Positions 54,491-63,571 of a stretch of DNA of 64,000 nt are shown in pieces. Both the position numbers and the translations under genes were made by a program. The first letter of the stretch is position 1; the number at the start of each line of letters is the position of its first letter. The notes under the pieces are model-generated. The model did not search any database and was not told the origin of the DNA. It saw only the letters and a program-made list of their open reading frames with translations. Source of the DNA: Cyclobacteriaceae bacterium YHN15 (GTDB lineage Bacteria > Bacteroidota > Bacteroidia > Cytophagales > Cyclobacteriaceae); assembly GCA_003797895.1 (NCBI GenBank), contig RKQB01000013.1, positions 1-64,000 on the forward strand, written 5' to 3'.

Positions 54491-55522
54491 TTATAAATAA
54501 TTTTTTTCCCTTCCCCATCTATTGAACAAGCCATCAAAAGTCGCATTAAACCAAATTCCAAAACCCTTTAGATTAGGTTTAAAAGCAAAAAAAATCAAAT
54601 ATTTCATCATCGTGGTGAGGACGGATTTTTTGTAATATTTTTTATGGATATAGACAGTGTTCCTAATGTTGCAATAATCCTTAAACGGAATACCAGACCA
54701 GGTTATATTTAATGAAGTTATCGGTATCTCGAGCTGTTTGGTTCTGGCCTTGGGATGATAATGAATTGCAGAAATTATTGTGGCCACTCCAAGTCCTGAC
54801 CGCATGGCTCTTTCCTGATACTCCGCTTCATCCCCCCAAATAAACATTTCTTTCATTGGCAATCCAATTTTAGAAATTAAAGTATTTGAAATTAAAGTTC
54901 CGTTAAATGGGTTCGCCTGTCCTTGGATTGCACCATCCTCCGAGTTTTCAAAAGCCTCTGATTTTGTTTTAATGGGAAGCTTGTTTTTAGGGCTGAACAG
55001 GCTAAAACTCAATTTATCTCTTTCCTCAACATCCAAAACCAAAGCGTTTAAAAAATTCCCCTTTGATTTATTCCTCAATAAATTACTTAATGCATCTTTA
55101 TCAGGTAAGCCATCATCGTCCATTAACCACAGCCAGTCATTCCCTAGCTCATAACCCATCTTTACGCCTTCATGAAAACCACCTGCACCTCCCGTGTTTT
55201 TATGCATACGGACATACATCACATTTAAATCATAATCCCTGTAAGTTTCTTGTTTGCTTTCGTCCTGTAAATGGCCACCTACCTGCTTCCTGACAGTTTT
55301 TATTGAAGAAATTAAATATGGTGCTGTTATATCATTTTTTGGCAAATGATCAATATATGCCTGCTCAAGCAACAATTCCGGTGTGTTGTCAGTGGATCCA
55401 TTGTCCACAATCAAGAGTGCATCAAGTGGTCTTGTTTGATCAAGTAAGGCTTTTAAACATTCTTTTAATTGCTCTTTGCGGTTGTAAGTAACAACTACAG
55501 CGCAAACTTTAATTTCAGACAT
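54491..55522 (-). CDS. Glycosyltransferase family 2, GlfT-like (galactofuranosyltransferase)
   Basis: A 343-aa GT-A enzyme. VCAVVVTYNRKEQLKECL, VDNGSTDNT, KNTGGAGGFHEG, LMDDDG (DxD-type) and FIWGDEAEYQERAMRSG match GlfT2-like transferases, which add galactofuranose. The UDP-galactopyranose mutase gene nearby (57495) supports this. An earlier ATG at 55528 adds two residues. Gap to the TylF-like gene: 13 bp. Confidence 0.85.
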   Translation of the reverse strand: MSEIKVCAVVVTYNRKEQLKECLKALLDQTRPLDALLIVDNGSTDNTPELLLEQAYIDHLPKNDITAPYLISSIKTVRKQVGGHLQDESKQETYRDYDLNVMYVRMHKNTGGAGGFHEGVKMGYELGNDWLWLMDDDGLPDKDALSNLLRNKSKGNFLNALVLDVEERDKLSFSLFSPKNKLPIKTKSEAFENSEDGAIQGQANPFNGTLISNTLISKIGLPMKEMFIWGDEAEYQERAMRSGLGVATIISAIHYHPKARTKQLEIPITSLNITWSGIPFKDYCNIRNTVYIHKKYYKKSVLTTMMKYLIFFAFKPNLKGFGIWFNATFDGLFNRWGREKNYL

Positions 55523-55535
55523 AATCATTGACCGA

Positions 55536-56228
55536 TCAAATTATCTTTAATGCAACCTGTTCATGCAGATAATTATAGGTGATGTATTTGTAATTTCTAC
55601 CGGATTTTTCAATATACTCTTTAAAAGCCCTGAACTCATCATTCTCCCAGCCAGGGAAATTGAAATATTCATCAAAAACAATGACAGTTCCTGGTATTAT
55701 TCTGTCCTCAAGACAATCGAATATCGTTTTAGTGGATGAATATAAATCACAGTCAATATGAAGAAAGGCGATTTGTTCATCAGCCTTATCTTCCAAAAAC
55801 TTGGGCAATGTTTCGTCGAACCAACCCTTGATAAGGGTAACGCTTCTTTCCACTTTGGGTAAATGATCAACATTGAAAGCCCCCTTTTCAAATCCGTCCC
55901 GCCAAAATTCAGGTAACCCTTCAAATGAATCAAAACCGTAAACCTTGGCTTGGCAATGCTTTGCTATATAGTTAATGGTCTCGCCCTGAAAAACGCCAAA
56001 CTCCAGGTATAAACCATTTACCTTGACTTCATGGAGTGCAAGATCAAGTACCCTCCATTTGGTATGAACCGATGAGACATCCCGCATGTGTTTTTCCACA
56101 TAATCCACGGTTGTTTTATTTGCCCTTTTGGCCAGCTCATATTTAATATTCTGCGCCTGTTTCAATTGTTGACTGGAAATAAATCTGTCGGCCAGTCTAT
56201 CCAGGAACCTAACAATTCTAGTCTTCAT
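55536..56228 (-). CDS. TylF/MycF-type O-methyltransferase
   Basis: A 230-aa SAM-dependent methyltransferase of the TylF family, which methylates sugar hydroxyls of macrolides and glycans. LEFGVFQGETINYIA (SAM loop), VYGFDSFEGLPE and HIDCDLYSSTK (metal- or substrate-binding Asp) are diagnostic. It overlaps the flippase gene by 11 bp, and it likely methylates a glycan residue. Confidence 0.87.
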   Translation of the reverse strand: MKTRIVRFLDRLADRFISSQQLKQAQNIKYELAKRANKTTVDYVEKHMRDVSSVHTKWRVLDLALHEVKVNGLYLEFGVFQGETINYIAKHCQAKVYGFDSFEGLPEFWRDGFEKGAFNVDHLPKVERSVTLIKGWFDETLPKFLEDKADEQIAFLHIDCDLYSSTKTIFDCLEDRIIPGTVIVFDEYFNFPGWENDEFRAFKEYIEKSGRNYKYITYNYLHEQVALKII

Positions 56229-57498
56229 TGATGATTTGTTTTCTAAAATAAAATATGGAAACTATGCTCACTATCACCTCAGTAATCAACATCCCAAATA
56301 CCGCTCCAGTTGTTCCGAACTGATAAATTGAGAAAGTTACTATTATCAGGTGCAATATCGCTATCAAACCAATAAATTTGCTCACCAAAGCTGCTTTTCC
56401 TAAATTATATAGCCCTTGAACTGCAAACAAATTACTGATTGATATAATAAAAGGTAAAAAGGCCATTATTTTCAGTAAGGGAATGGACTGTTGGTATTGG
56501 ACACCAAGAATCAGATCACTGATCTGCTCGGCCAGCATAAACAGCAAAAGTGAAATCATAAACATGCCAGTTCCTATTATGCGCGTTACCTTTTGAATAA
56601 AAACCAATCCGACTTGCTTATTTTCATGGATTTTTTTACTGATCAGCGGATAAATAGCCTGAGAAACAGGAGAATAGAGACCTTTAACCGCCTGAACGAT
56701 TTTGTCTGCCGCAGCAAAATACCCAACAGCTATATTATTTGTAAACAAACCCAAAATGAAGGTGGTAGATATGGTGTAGAGACTGACTGCAATGCTGGAA
56801 AAGAATACATGCCAGCCATCTACCAGCTGAAATCTGATGTTTTGGACAGGCTGCCAGCGGAAACTTACCCCAAATTCTTTTTTGGCCAAATAAAGAGACA
56901 ATAAGCCGGAAACTATAAAACCTAATGCTGTAAGCAGGGGAACTATCAAATAATCGCCCTGTTCTCTGACAAAAATAAAAATACAGACGGTAAAAAAAAC
57001 CTTGGCCCCAACGCTAAGAAAAGTAATGTATTTCATGCGTTCCATGCCCTGGAATAACCAAACAGGAAAAAGAACCTGACCGAGTACCATGCCAAAGGTG
57101 ACAAAATATAGTTCCCAATTCTCACTAAACCTTTCAAAGCTAAACACCAACAAGCTCATCAAAATAAAACTAATGATCATAAATGCTGTTTTGATCATCA
57201 TTACTGAGCTGAATATTTCATTCAGCTTATCCAGATTATTCCGAAGAATAGAAATTTGGCGGGTAGCAGAGAGATTGAAGCCGTAATCGGTAATGAGCAT
57301 AAAGTAAGAAATGGTTGCCGTTGAAAAAGCCAACAATCCAAAATAATCCGGGCCAAGTACCCGGACCAAATAGGGAACCGTAATCAAAGGAAGAATGTAA
57401 TTTACCCCTTGCAATATCCCCAAAGAGAAAATATTGGAAAAAAGGCGCCTGTTTTCATCCTTAAGGTTTATACGGTCTCCTATGGAAAAAAACTTCAT
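56218..57498 (-). CDS. Wzx-type oligosaccharide flippase (second)
   Basis: A 426-aa MOP-superfamily protein with about 12-14 helices (VNYILPLITVPYLVRVLGPDYFG, WLFQGMERMK). Both flippases share the Wzx-like signature, but they sit on opposite strands with separate gene sets, hinting at two polymers or a duplicated module. Overlaps the glf gene by 4 bp. Confidence 0.9.
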   Translation of the reverse strand: MKFFSIGDRINLKDENRRLFSNIFSLGILQGVNYILPLITVPYLVRVLGPDYFGLLAFSTATISYFMLITDYGFNLSATRQISILRNNLDKLNEIFSSVMMIKTAFMIISFILMSLLVFSFERFSENWELYFVTFGMVLGQVLFPVWLFQGMERMKYITFLSVGAKVFFTVCIFIFVREQGDYLIVPLLTALGFIVSGLLSLYLAKKEFGVSFRWQPVQNIRFQLVDGWHVFFSSIAVSLYTISTTFILGLFTNNIAVGYFAAADKIVQAVKGLYSPVSQAIYPLISKKIHENKQVGLVFIQKVTRIIGTGMFMISLLLFMLAEQISDLILGVQYQQSIPLLKIMAFLPFIISISNLFAVQGLYNLGKAALVSKFIGLIAILHLIIVTFSIYQFGTTGAVFGMLITEVIVSIVSIFYFRKQIINED

Positions 57499-58640
57499 AA
57501 CGGATCCACAAAAAAAGGTGGGATAACTTGATTATTTCTAATTCTTACCAAACTTTCTTTGCTTGCTGCCAATGCTTCCGCAATGGTTACGTCCATATCC
57601 AGATAACGATAAGTCCCCAAGCGCCCTAAAAAGCTGACTTTTTTTTCTCTTTTTGCTTTTTCGATGTAGAGGCGAAGAAGACTTTTTTCATTTATCAGAC
57701 GTATGGGGTAATAAGGAATATCCTGCGCTTCACAAGCCCTACTGTATTCTTTAAAAATTACCGTACGATCATGTTGCTCCCATGGGGAAAAGTATTTATG
57801 CTCAGTAATCCGCGTATATGGTATCTCCTCATCTCCATAGTTCATCACTGCACATCCCTGGTAATCACCTTCATGATCTTCCCGGACAAAATCCAATGTC
57901 CTATACCCTAACATCCCTTCCGAATATCCAAACCAAGCATCAATGGGTCCGGTATAAAAGACATGGTCAAATTCATCTACCAGCTCCGATTGGAATGGGG
58001 TATTAAGCAAAACAGAAATATTCCCGTGGTCCAAGAGGGTTTCGACAATCACCGTGTAGCCGGATTTTGGCATTCCCTGGTATTTGTGATTGAAATAGTT
58101 GTCATCATAATTAAAACGCACAGGCAAGCGCTTCAGGATACTTGCCGGTAAGGCTTGCGGATTGATTCCCCATTGTTTTATGGTATAGCCCCTGAAAAAA
58201 GCTTCATACAATTCCCTCCCGATAAATTTCAACGCCTGCTCTTCAAATGACTTCGGGTCTTCAATGGTGTTGAATGCGATGGATTGAATAAATTCCTTTG
58301 CCTCAATCGGGTTAAACGTTTTGTTGAAATACTGATTGATGGTAAGAAGATTAATGGGCAGAGAAAAGACACGCCCCTGTGAGGTGGTCTTGACCCGGTT
58401 TACGTATGGCATGAATTCCGTTATCTGATTCACATATTTCCACACCTCTTCATTGTCCGTATGGAATATATGGGGACCATATTTATGGATCATAATCCCG
58501 CTTTTGCTGTCCCGCTCCGTGTAACAATTCCCAGCAAGGTGATCCCTTGATTCAAAGACTTTTATTTTATGACCCGCTTTTGCCAACTCATTGGCCAGAA
58601 TTGCTCCTGAAAATCCAGCACCTGCAATCGCAAAATTCAT
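57495..58640 (-). CDS. glf: UDP-galactopyranose mutase
   Basis: A 381-aa flavoenzyme that interconverts UDP-galactopyranose and UDP-galactofuranose. N-terminal GAGFSGAILA (Rossmann), HKYGPHIFHT, QWGINPQALP, VFYTGPIDAWFGYSEGML-like residues and YRYLDMDVTIAEAL near the C-terminus are diagnostic. It overlaps the flippase gene by 4 bp. It is the first gene of the minus-strand block, and the glycan probably contains galactofuranose. Confidence 0.95.
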   Translation of the reverse strand: MNFAIAGAGFSGAILANELAKAGHKIKVFESRDHLAGNCYTERDSKSGIMIHKYGPHIFHTDNEEVWKYVNQITEFMPYVNRVKTTSQGRVFSLPINLLTINQYFNKTFNPIEAKEFIQSIAFNTIEDPKSFEEQALKFIGRELYEAFFRGYTIKQWGINPQALPASILKRLPVRFNYDDNYFNHKYQGMPKSGYTVIVETLLDHGNISVLLNTPFQSELVDEFDHVFYTGPIDAWFGYSEGMLGYRTLDFVREDHEGDYQGCAVMNYGDEEIPYTRITEHKYFSPWEQHDRTVIFKEYSRACEAQDIPYYPIRLINEKSLLRLYIEKAKREKKVSFLGRLGTYRYLDMDVTIAEALAASKESLVRIRNNQVIPPFFVDPL

Positions 58641-58845
58641 AAATGAGCTAATTTAAAATGCATTCCGTTTAAGTAATCAACACGGGTCAGTCCTTAAACC
58701 TTCAAAAATAATATATTGAATCCAAGAAAAACACGCGATAACCGAGCAACAAACGTACTCACTTGCAATATATTAGCAAAATGATTTGTACATTATTTTA
58801 ATTGTTTCGGGCTTAAAGAAGCCTGGTCATCCTACATATAACCCA

Positions 58846-59562
58846 TCAATTCCTATTCACCTTCCCTATTCCAGAAATCTTTTCACTGATTACAGTCGGA
58901 TTGCCGGTATAGCTTACCATCCCGATACCGCTTACTTCCAAGGATAATTCCCCTTCGCAATGCACCGAAACCGCTCCTATCCCTGAACTGTTTACATCCA
59001 CGTTCTGAACCCAAAACTGAGAGGCATCAATATTGCCAACACCCTCATTGGACAGTTGGAAATAATCAGCAGAGCCTTTCAGGATCATATTTCCCACAAA
59101 ATTCAAATCGGCCTCCACATTGTCTGCTTCCAGATCTAGCTCAATATTTCCCACGCCATTACCAATAATCTGAAAATCAGCCACTTCAAATGACCCCCTT
59201 GTCTGTATATTCCCTGCTCCTTCAAATTCCAATTCGCTTAGTTCTGCAATGGTCAGGTGTACCTCAATCCCTTCTCTTCCGAACAATCTCACGTCCTCAT
59301 CTTTGAGGCTCAGCTCCAATACCTCTCCCCTTTGGTTCACTTTTAGTTTTTTGACCAGGTCTTCATTTCCTTCAATGCGCAAAGATTCCAGGTCACCCTG
59401 GGAGATAAAAAGATTGAATGCCCCGTTGACTTTCAGTCGGGTAGCCCCTTCAATATCCACAGTTTCCTGATAGAAATCATCCGACTCCCTATCTGATCGA
59501 GGATTACAGGCAAAGAGCGATACTGCTAGAATAGCGATTATGAATAATAGGTAGGTTTTCAT
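58846..59562 (-). CDS. GIN-domain (DUF2807) lipoprotein
   Basis: A 238-aa lipoprotein (lipobox SLFAC, Cys19). The rest is a putative auto-transporter adhesin head GIN domain: repeated short strands forming a beta-solenoid (GAGNIQTRG, GVGNIELDL, GVGNIDAS, GIGAVSV, GIGMVSYTGN, GIGKVNRN). Its function in Bacteroidota is unknown. It lies 205 bp from the glf gene and is divergent from the copper-protein gene at 59696. Confidence 0.9.
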   Translation of the reverse strand: MKTYLLFIIAILAVSLFACNPRSDRESDDFYQETVDIEGATRLKVNGAFNLFISQGDLESLRIEGNEDLVKKLKVNQRGEVLELSLKDEDVRLFGREGIEVHLTIAELSELEFEGAGNIQTRGSFEVADFQIIGNGVGNIELDLEADNVEADLNFVGNMILKGSADYFQLSNEGVGNIDASQFWVQNVDVNSSGIGAVSVHCEGELSLEVSGIGMVSYTGNPTVISEKISGIGKVNRN

Positions 59563-59666
59563 AGTTGTGCTGTTTTTGTGATTGCATTATAAAATTAAAA
59601 AAATCCTCTGAATAAAACCCTATGCTGTCTATGGAATGGTATTTGCGCATTTTTACTTCAGTTAAA

Positions 59667-59674
59667 TAGATTTG
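59667..59674 (+). promoter_or_regulatory. TAnnTTTG element of the copper-storage-type gene
   Basis: TAGATTTG lies 21 nt before the ATG at 59696, an ordinary leader length. Confidence 0.5.
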
Positions 59675-59695
59675 TAACCTTAAACTAAAACAACC

Positions 59696-60019
59696 ATGAA
59701 ACGTAACGAATTGATTATCAAACTTCAGGAATGTGCCAATGCTTGTTTTCATTGTGCAGATGCATGCCTGCATGAGAAGGATGTCAGCGATATGGCAGCC
59801 TGCATCCAAACAGATCAGGTCTGTGGTTCGGTATGCCTTACTACCAGTAAGGTTCTCTCCAGCAGTTTCAAAGATGTAGATGACCTGATAAAATATTGTG
59901 CTAAAATCTGCGGAAAATGTGCCGAAGAATGTGGCAAACATGCACATGATCATTGTCAGGCATGTGCCAAAGCCTGTGAAAGCTGCAAAGCAGCATGTCT
60001 GTCTTATCTGAACAATTAA
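59696..60019 (+). CDS. Four-helix bundle copper-binding protein (Csp-like, DUF326)
   Basis: A 107-aa cysteine-rich protein with 16 Cys, most in CxxxC spacing (ECANAC, CFHCADAC, KICGKCAEEC, CQACAKACESC). This is the mark of copper-storage proteins that line a four-helix bundle with thiols to hold Cu(I). No signal peptide is seen, so it is cytosolic (Csp3-like). Monocistronic; a strong terminator follows. Confidence 0.93.
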   Translation: MKRNELIIKLQECANACFHCADACLHEKDVSDMAACIQTDQVCGSVCLTTSKVLSSSFKDVDDLIKYCAKICGKCAEECGKHAHDHCQACAKACESCKAACLSYLNN

Positions 60020-60027
60020 ATAATAAG

Positions 60028-60060
60028 AAGCCTGATCCTTATAATGATCAGGCTTTTTTT
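60028..60060 (+). terminator. Intrinsic terminator after the copper-storage-type gene
   Basis: A 10-bp perfect stem (60028-60037 with 60046-60055), loop of eight bases, and a T-run to 60060. Confidence 0.9.
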
Positions 60061-60241
60061 CGCCCTTGATAATCATTTACACTTTTGAACAGATAATTTT
60101 TATCCAATATTTCTCCATCTTGGCCAAAAAGCAATTGCTTTTCAATAGCTTTAAAAAAACTCAATCTAATCCTTTACATCAATTTTGATCAAAACTCTGG
60201 ATAAGCAAGGATGCTAAGAGTAAAAAGCTTAGTCTTTTTCT

Positions 60242-60249
60242 TAAATTTG
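60242..60249 (+). promoter_or_regulatory. TAnnTTTG element of the amidohydrolase gene
   Basis: TAAATTTG lies 18 nt before the ATG at 60268. Confidence 0.5.
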
Positions 60250-60267
60250 AAATAAAAGTACCCGTTC

Positions 60268-61611
60268 ATGTCCAATAAAGCACTCAACAGAAGAAACTTC
60301 CTTTCCACCACCATGGCCCTGACCGGTGCCGGTATGCTGGCCCCATCATTTTCATTTGGAAGTACTCCCGTCAGTACAAAACAAAAAGGCGAAAGTTCCA
60401 GAAAAGTTTTCAAAAACGTCAGGATGGAAACAGGCTTTGTTCGGGACGAGATTGAAGTCATTGCGACTACAACAGCACTTTTTTCCATGGTAGTCGAAAA
60501 TGGGAAAATCATCGAAATTCTTCCCAACAGTTCAGGCCCTTCAGCCATCGATGCCAAAGGTTTTCTGATGCTGCCTGCCATGAAGGATATGCATATCCAC
60601 TTGGATAAAACCTACTACGGCGGACCATGGAAAGCCCGGGAAAGCAAGTTCAGAACTGTCAAGGAACTCATTGAACATGAAAAAGTGGTGATTCCAACGC
60701 TCTTACCCCATTCTACAGAAAGGGCTGAAAAGCTTATCCAACTCCTCCAATCCAAAGGGACAGATTATGCCCGTAGCCATGTCAATATAGAACCCACTTC
60801 CCAACTCAATTCCCTGAAAAACCTTCAAAAAGCGCTGGAAAACAAAAAAGATTCATTCGGTGCCGAACTTGTCGCTTTTCCCCAGCATGGTATTTACTAT
60901 TCAGGTTCTCAGGACCTGATGCGGGAAGCTGCGCAGATGGACATTGACTATATAGGTGGTGTGGACCCCTTTTCTTTGGATGGTCAGATCGAAAAAACCA
61001 TGGATTTCACTGTGCAACTGGCTTTGGACTACAACAAAGGCTTGGACATTCACTTACACGAATCAGGAGAATCAGGTCTCAAAACCGTTCAGTACCTGAT
61101 CGCCAAAGTAAACGAAAACCCTGTCCTTAAAGGTAAAACCTACCTTAGCCATTGCTTTGTGATGGGCGCTTTGGATGAGAAAACACTGAAGGCGACCTGT
61201 GAAGCATTGGCCCAGGCGGATATAGGAATCACTACCACCGTGCCCATTGGCTATAATGTGATGCCCATTCCTACTATGTTGGACCATGGCATCCGGGTCA
61301 TGTCAGGAACGGACTGTGTGACCGATCACTGGCAACCCTTTGGCACGGGAAGTATGCTGGACAAAGCCAAAAACATGGCTGAACTCTATCGCTACAACCA
61401 CGAGTATGGATTGTCCAGATGTTTGGGCATAGGTACCAAAGGCCTGACCCCATTGGACAATCAGGGCAATCAGGTATGGCCCAAAGCAGGTGATGAAGCA
61501 AGTTTCAACATGGTAGATGCCTCTTGTTCCGCTGAAGTGGTAGCCAGATTATCACCAATTATGCAATTGTATCACCATGGAAAATTGGTTTTTGAAAACA
61601 GCATTCAGTAA
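60268..61611 (+). CDS. Tat-exported amidohydrolase (cytosine deaminase-like)
   Basis: A 447-aa metal-dependent hydrolase. A twin-arginine signal (NRRNFLS, Arg8-Arg9, then a hydrophobic stretch to about 31) implies folded export. The active site shows MHIHLDK (His109, His111), HLHESGE (His and Glu), LSHCF and SGTDCVTDHW (Asp). This ordering is closest to cytosine deaminase/AtzC-like amidohydrolases. The substrate is unknown. A sulfatase gene follows 63 bp downstream on the same strand. GC content is higher than in the central window. Confidence 0.87.
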   Translation: MSNKALNRRNFLSTTMALTGAGMLAPSFSFGSTPVSTKQKGESSRKVFKNVRMETGFVRDEIEVIATTTALFSMVVENGKIIEILPNSSGPSAIDAKGFLMLPAMKDMHIHLDKTYYGGPWKARESKFRTVKELIEHEKVVIPTLLPHSTERAEKLIQLLQSKGTDYARSHVNIEPTSQLNSLKNLQKALENKKDSFGAELVAFPQHGIYYSGSQDLMREAAQMDIDYIGGVDPFSLDGQIEKTMDFTVQLALDYNKGLDIHLHESGESGLKTVQYLIAKVNENPVLKGKTYLSHCFVMGALDEKTLKATCEALAQADIGITTTVPIGYNVMPIPTMLDHGIRVMSGTDCVTDHWQPFGTGSMLDKAKNMAELYRYNHEYGLSRCLGIGTKGLTPLDNQGNQVWPKAGDEASFNMVDASCSAEVVARLSPIMQLYHHGKLVFENSIQ

Positions 61612-61674
61612 AATCTTCTAGGCAAAACAAAGATGATTTTTAATAAAGTATTAAGACATAAATGATATACAAGC

Positions 61675-63570
61675 ATGAAAACCATTCTTCCTATTTTTCT
61701 TTTGTCTACACTGATCTTTTTTTCCTGCGGCTCTGAAAGCCAAAAAGAACTCCCTCCGCCCAACATCCTGTGGATCTCCACCGAAGACATTGATCCGGCT
61801 TGGGGATGCTATGGGGATGAATACGCCAATACTCCAAATATCGACAAACTGGCTGCTGATGGTTTTATCTTTACAAGAGCAAGTTCCAACTCCCCTATCT
61901 GTGCCCCTGCCCGCTCTACACTGATCACAGGCATATATGCCACTTCCTTGGGAACCCAACATCTCCGTTCCGATGTGCCCATACCCAATGACATGAAAAT
62001 CCTTCCCGAAATCCTCCGGGAGCATGGCTATTATACCTCCAACAATGTCAAAACAGATTATAACTTCAGTGCCGAAGGCCGTTGGGATGATAGCAGCAAT
62101 CAGGCCCATTGGAGAAACAGGGCCGAAGGACAGCCATTTTTCTCCGTGGTCAATTTTATGATCACCCACGAAGGCCCCACCAACAATGCCGACCCCGAAT
62201 CAGTAAAAAAGGACCTCAAGCTGAGACATGACCCCGCAAAAGCCCCTATTCCACCCTATTTCCCCGATACCCCAAAGATGCGGGAAATCATGGCCCATGC
62301 CTACGACCTGATCAGCATTTTTGACCAGGGAGTAGGGGAACTTGTCCAACAGCTTAAAGATGACGGACTGTATGACAATACCATCATCTTTGTCTTTTCC
62401 GACCATGGTTTTGGCCTTCCCCGACACAAGCGCTGGCTGAACAACTCCGGATTACACATCCCCCTTGTCCTTCATGTTCCGGAAAAATACCGACACCTGG
62501 TCTCCAATCTGAAAAATCAAGAGGTAGATGACCTGGTGGGTTTTGTGGATTTTGCACCTACTGTCCTGGGCTTGGCTGGGATAGCCCCCTCTTCCTATAT
62601 GGAGGGGAATAATTTCCTGGGACCCAATGCCGTGAAAAACCAGTATAATTTTGGTTTTCGAAGCCGTGCAGATGATTGCCATGAGATGTCGCGGTCGGTT
62701 TCTGATGGGCAATACCTATATGTACGGCATTACCTGCCCCAACTTCCTTATATTCAAAATGCCATCATCTTCACCCAAGGCAAACAGGCCATGGAGGAAA
62801 TCTACCGGGCAAGAAGTGAAATGATCTTGCCTTTGAGCATGGAACAAAACTTTCATCCCAAATGGTGGACCATGGAGTTATATGACCTGGAAGCAGATCC
62901 TGATGAATTGAATAACCTGGCGATGAAGCCTGAGCATCAGGAACGCGTCCGTTCATTCCAGAGAGAGCTGGATCAGTGGATGGTCAAGCACCGGGATTCC
63001 GGCATGCTCAATGAATCTGAATACATGCTTCGGGCTCAAGGAAGTTCCGTCTATGAAATATTAAGGGATAGCACCCAATTCGATCCGGAGAAAACACTTG
63101 AAGCAATGAACCTTGTAGGGCAAATAGATGGCGGTTCAACCCTAAAACGCATGCAGGATCAGGATCCTCTTGTCCGATATTGGGCCTTGATTGCTTTGGA
63201 AGCTGCCGGGCTGAATTCCAGCTTATTACTTCAGGAACTGGAAACCTTATTGGATGACCCCGCCCCAATCAATGCCATTCAGAGTGCCAAAATGCTGATC
63301 CAATTCAAGGAAGATCCCAAAGCCTATCAGACATTGGCAAAATTCCTTCAGGCCGAAGCCGAAACCACCGTCCTCCATGCTGCTATTGCCCTTAGACTAC
63401 TGGAAGAAAAAGCCAAGCCGCTGATCCCTTTGGTCAAAGACGAAATCTATCCCAAGTATGCAGGAGAGGTTTGGGGCAGGTACAAAAGTTGGAGCTACCC
63501 CATGTTTATCGGCATGGCTTTGGACCAAGCCAGGATCAATTGTGGGGAAGAAATTCAGGTGAGGAACTAA
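61675..63570 (+). CDS. Sulfatase lipoprotein with C-terminal helical repeats
   Basis: A 631-aa sulfatase, lipid-anchored (lipobox IFFSC, Cys18). The formylglycine motif is CAPAR (Cys76, C-x-P-x-R) in a SPICAPARSTLITG context. NILWISTEDID gives the metal-binding Asp residues near 37-40. FVFSDHGFGLPRHKRW contains the second metal/active-site Asp-His. The core ends near 440. A C-terminal extension of about 150 residues has HEAT-like helical repeats (RYWALIALEAAG, AIQSAKMLIQF, VLHAAIALRLLEE). A maturase for the formylglycine is not adjacent. It likely cleaves sulfated glycans in the periplasm or on the surface. Confidence 0.92.
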   Translation: MKTILPIFLLSTLIFFSCGSESQKELPPPNILWISTEDIDPAWGCYGDEYANTPNIDKLAADGFIFTRASSNSPICAPARSTLITGIYATSLGTQHLRSDVPIPNDMKILPEILREHGYYTSNNVKTDYNFSAEGRWDDSSNQAHWRNRAEGQPFFSVVNFMITHEGPTNNADPESVKKDLKLRHDPAKAPIPPYFPDTPKMREIMAHAYDLISIFDQGVGELVQQLKDDGLYDNTIIFVFSDHGFGLPRHKRWLNNSGLHIPLVLHVPEKYRHLVSNLKNQEVDDLVGFVDFAPTVLGLAGIAPSSYMEGNNFLGPNAVKNQYNFGFRSRADDCHEMSRSVSDGQYLYVRHYLPQLPYIQNAIIFTQGKQAMEEIYRARSEMILPLSMEQNFHPKWWTMELYDLEADPDELNNLAMKPEHQERVRSFQRELDQWMVKHRDSGMLNESEYMLRAQGSSVYEILRDSTQFDPEKTLEAMNLVGQIDGGSTLKRMQDQDPLVRYWALIALEAAGLNSSLLLQELETLLDDPAPINAIQSAKMLIQFKEDPKAYQTLAKFLQAEAETTVLHAAIALRLLEEKAKPLIPLVKDEIYPKYAGEVWGRYKSWSYPMFIGMALDQARINCGEEIQVRN

Positions 63571-63571
63571 A

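Noticed and set aside
59504..60076. 190-codon open frame antisense to the copper-storage-type gene
   Set aside because: It spans a clear Csp-like gene and a terminator on the other strand; its cysteine-rich look is a shadow of that gene.
61651..62169. 172-codon open frame antisense to the sulfatase start
   Set aside because: The sense frame has a lipoprotein signal and the CAPAR motif; the antisense frame has no recognisable domain.
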